From positions 1 to 21,639 of the forward strand of contig JAVHYH010000016.1 of NCBI GenBank assembly GCA_031119155.1: DNA of 21,639 nt. The letters run 5' to 3'. The notes beneath the pieces are model-generated. The model saw nothing but the letters and a program-made list of their open reading frames with translations, searched no databases and was not told the origin of the DNA. Position numbers and translations under genes: made by a program. Within the stretch, counting starts at the first letter, position 1, and every line of letters starts with the position of its first letter. This DNA comes from Brevundimonas sp. (GTDB lineage: Bacteria; Pseudomonadota; Alphaproteobacteria; Caulobacterales; Caulobacteraceae). This document shows positions 20,499 to 21,639 of the stretch, in pieces.

Positions 20499-21639
20499 AT
20501 GACCCTGGCCCTGAACCCGCCGCCGATCACCCTGCAGGAACGCCGTCAGCGACTGGCCCGGCTGGAGGCCGCGATGGAGGCGCAGGGCGCAGCGGCGGTG
20601 CTGATCGATGCGACCTCGAGCCTGCGCTACTTCACCGGTCTGGTGTGGGGACGGTCCGAGCGGATGATCGCGGCGCTGGTGCGTCCCGGAAAGCCGCTGA
20701 CCTACATCTGCCCGGCCTTCGAACTGGACAAGGTGGGCGGCTGCGTCGGCGTGCCGGGCGAGTTCCTGACGTGGGAGGAGCATGAGAGCCCCTATGCGCT
20801 GGTGGCCGACGCCGTGCCGACCGGGGTGCTGGCCGTCGACGAGCAGGCGCCGGTCTTCGCCTGGCTGGGACTGGCCGAGGCGCTGGGCGTCGAACGACTG
20901 CGGGGCGCGAACGCGCTGATCACCCCGCTGCGGGCGCGCAAGTCCGAGGCCGAGATCGCCCTGATGACCCGCGCCAAGGCCCTGACGCTGGAGGCGCATC
21001 GGCGGGCGCATGACGTGTTGGAGGCCGGGATGCGCGGCTCGGACGTCGTGGCCTTTCTCGACCAACAGCACCGGGCGCTCGGCGCCGACGGCGGCAACAC
21101 CTTCTGCATCGTCTCCTTCGGCGCGGACACCGCCCTTCCGCACGGCGGGGAGGGCGATCCGGAGCTGAAGGACGGCGATGTCGTCCTGATCGACACCGGC
21201 TGTGCGCTGGACGGCTACAACGCCGACATCACCCGGACCTGGGTGTTCGGCGAACCGACGCCCGAGGTCCGGCGCATCTGGGATCTGGAGCAGGCGGCGC
21301 AGAGGGCGGCGTTCGACGCGGCGCGGCTGGGCGAGCCTTGCGAGGCGGTGGACGCGGCGGTGCGGGCGTTCCTGAAGGCCAATGGGCTGGGGCCGGACTA
21401 TCAGGTTCCGGGCACGCCGCACCGGACCGGCCACGGCATCGGTCTGGACATCCACGAAGCGCCCAATCTGGTGCGCGGGGACCGGACCCTGCTGGACGTC
21501 GGCATGTGCTTCTCCAACGAGCCGATGATCGTCGTGCCGGGCCGGTTCGGCATCCGGCTGGAGGATCATTTCCACCTGACCGCCGAGGGGGCGAAGTGGG
21601 TCACCCCGCCGCAGCCGAGCCTCGACGAGCCGTTCCGGG
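20499..21639 (+). CDS. M24 family metallopeptidase (Xaa-Pro peptidase type), 3' end outside window
   Basis: The frame is open from ATG 20499 to the right edge: 380 complete codons, close to the full family length, with no stop yet. An N-terminal creatinase-like domain (about 10-140, with SLRYFTGLVWGRSERM) is followed by the pita-bread peptidase domain. All five metal ligands are visible: Asp232 (DTGCALDGYNADITR), Asp243, His312 (TGHGIGLDIHEAP), Glu341 (SNEPM) and Glu355 (RLEDH). This fits an aminopeptidase P or prolidase-like enzyme acting on peptides with proline in second position; the exact specificity cannot be set. The start has GGGAG nine bases upstream. It is transcribed divergently from the two-module TonB-like gene with 90 bp between them. 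Confidence 0.93.
   Translation, partial: MTLALNPPPITLQERRQRLARLEAAMEAQGAAAVLIDATSSLRYFTGLVWGRSERMIAALVRPGKPLTYICPAFELDKVGGCVGVPGEFLTWEEHESPYALVADAVPTGVLAVDEQAPVFAWLGLAEALGVERLRGANALITPLRARKSEAEIALMTRAKALTLEAHRRAHDVLEAGMRGSDVVAFLDQQHRALGADGGNTFCIVSFGADTALPHGGEGDPELKDGDVVLIDTGCALDGYNADITRTWVFGEPTPEVRRIWDLEQAAQRAAFDAARLGEPCEAVDAAVRAFLKANGLGPDYQVPGTPHRTGHGIGLDIHEAPNLVRGDRTLLDVGMCFSNEPMIVVPGRFGIRLEDHFHLTAEGAKWVTPPQPSLDEPFR

Noticed and set aside
19608..21575. 655-codon minus-strand frame extending upstream of the TonB-like gene
   Set aside because: Only the part from ATG 20408 has a signal peptide and family motifs. The extension is antisense to the M24 peptidase, whose metal ligands are all intact.

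Overview
The window is GC-rich chromosomal DNA of an alphaproteobacterium. The divK-pleD operon, a TorF-type putative porin, a zinc-finger DinB and the 57-residue and 70-residue conserved small proteins all point to Caulobacterales, most likely Brevundimonas or a close relative. I infer the genus from memory of these families; no search was run. There is no prophage, insertion sequence, CRISPR array or rRNA. Almost every gene is ordinary housekeeping or envelope content. The unusual part lies between the genes: at least four different designs of palindromic repeat.

Layout. 1-900: the 3' end of feoB, a 42-residue membrane peptide and a tRNA-Thr(UGU) on the minus strand. 900-4140: a DUF486 membrane protein, a HIT hydrolase, a YvlD-type membrane protein, a FemAB-like (PF04339) acyltransferase and a RidA protein. 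Two copies of a long palindrome built from CGTYGTG units interrupt this stretch. 4141-5922: the zinc-finger DinB polymerase, with a heptad-repeat palindrome on one side and a REPIN-like nested palindrome on the other. 5923-8138: the cell-cycle signalling operon divK-pleD plus a tightly linked lipoprotein. 8143-9407: a 57-residue basic protein, a triple-hairpin repeat, rpmG with its terminator, and a secreted protein.

9404-13548 is one compact minus-strand operon. In order of transcription it holds a Phd-type antitoxin, a PIN-domain toxin, RNase R, a split-box Nudix hydrolase and a DUF5990 protein. Every junction overlaps or is separated by at most one base, so a toxin-antitoxin module sits at the head of an RNA-decay operon. 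13666-16638 is a plus-strand trans-sulfuration operon (cystathionine beta-synthase, then a cystathionine gamma-lyase/synthase) ending in a small protein that resembles the Imm50 family.

16738-19016 is a minus-strand series: a flavin-dependent nitronate monooxygenase-type enzyme, the TorF porin, the 70-residue protein and a cold-shock protein. An inverted repeat fills exactly the gap between the oxidoreductase stop codon and the porin start codon and buries the porin ribosome-binding site. 19109-20408 holds two adjacent secreted proteins that together carry three copies of a TonB-C-like module, each with a conserved pair of cysteines. A divergent M24 metallopeptidase (20499 onward) runs off the right edge.

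I see no clearly new defence or mobile system. The points most worth a second look are the CGTYGTG palindrome family, the REPIN-like element upstream of divK, the coupling of toxin-antitoxin genes to rnr, the porin leader hairpin and the triplicated two-cysteine TonB-like module.
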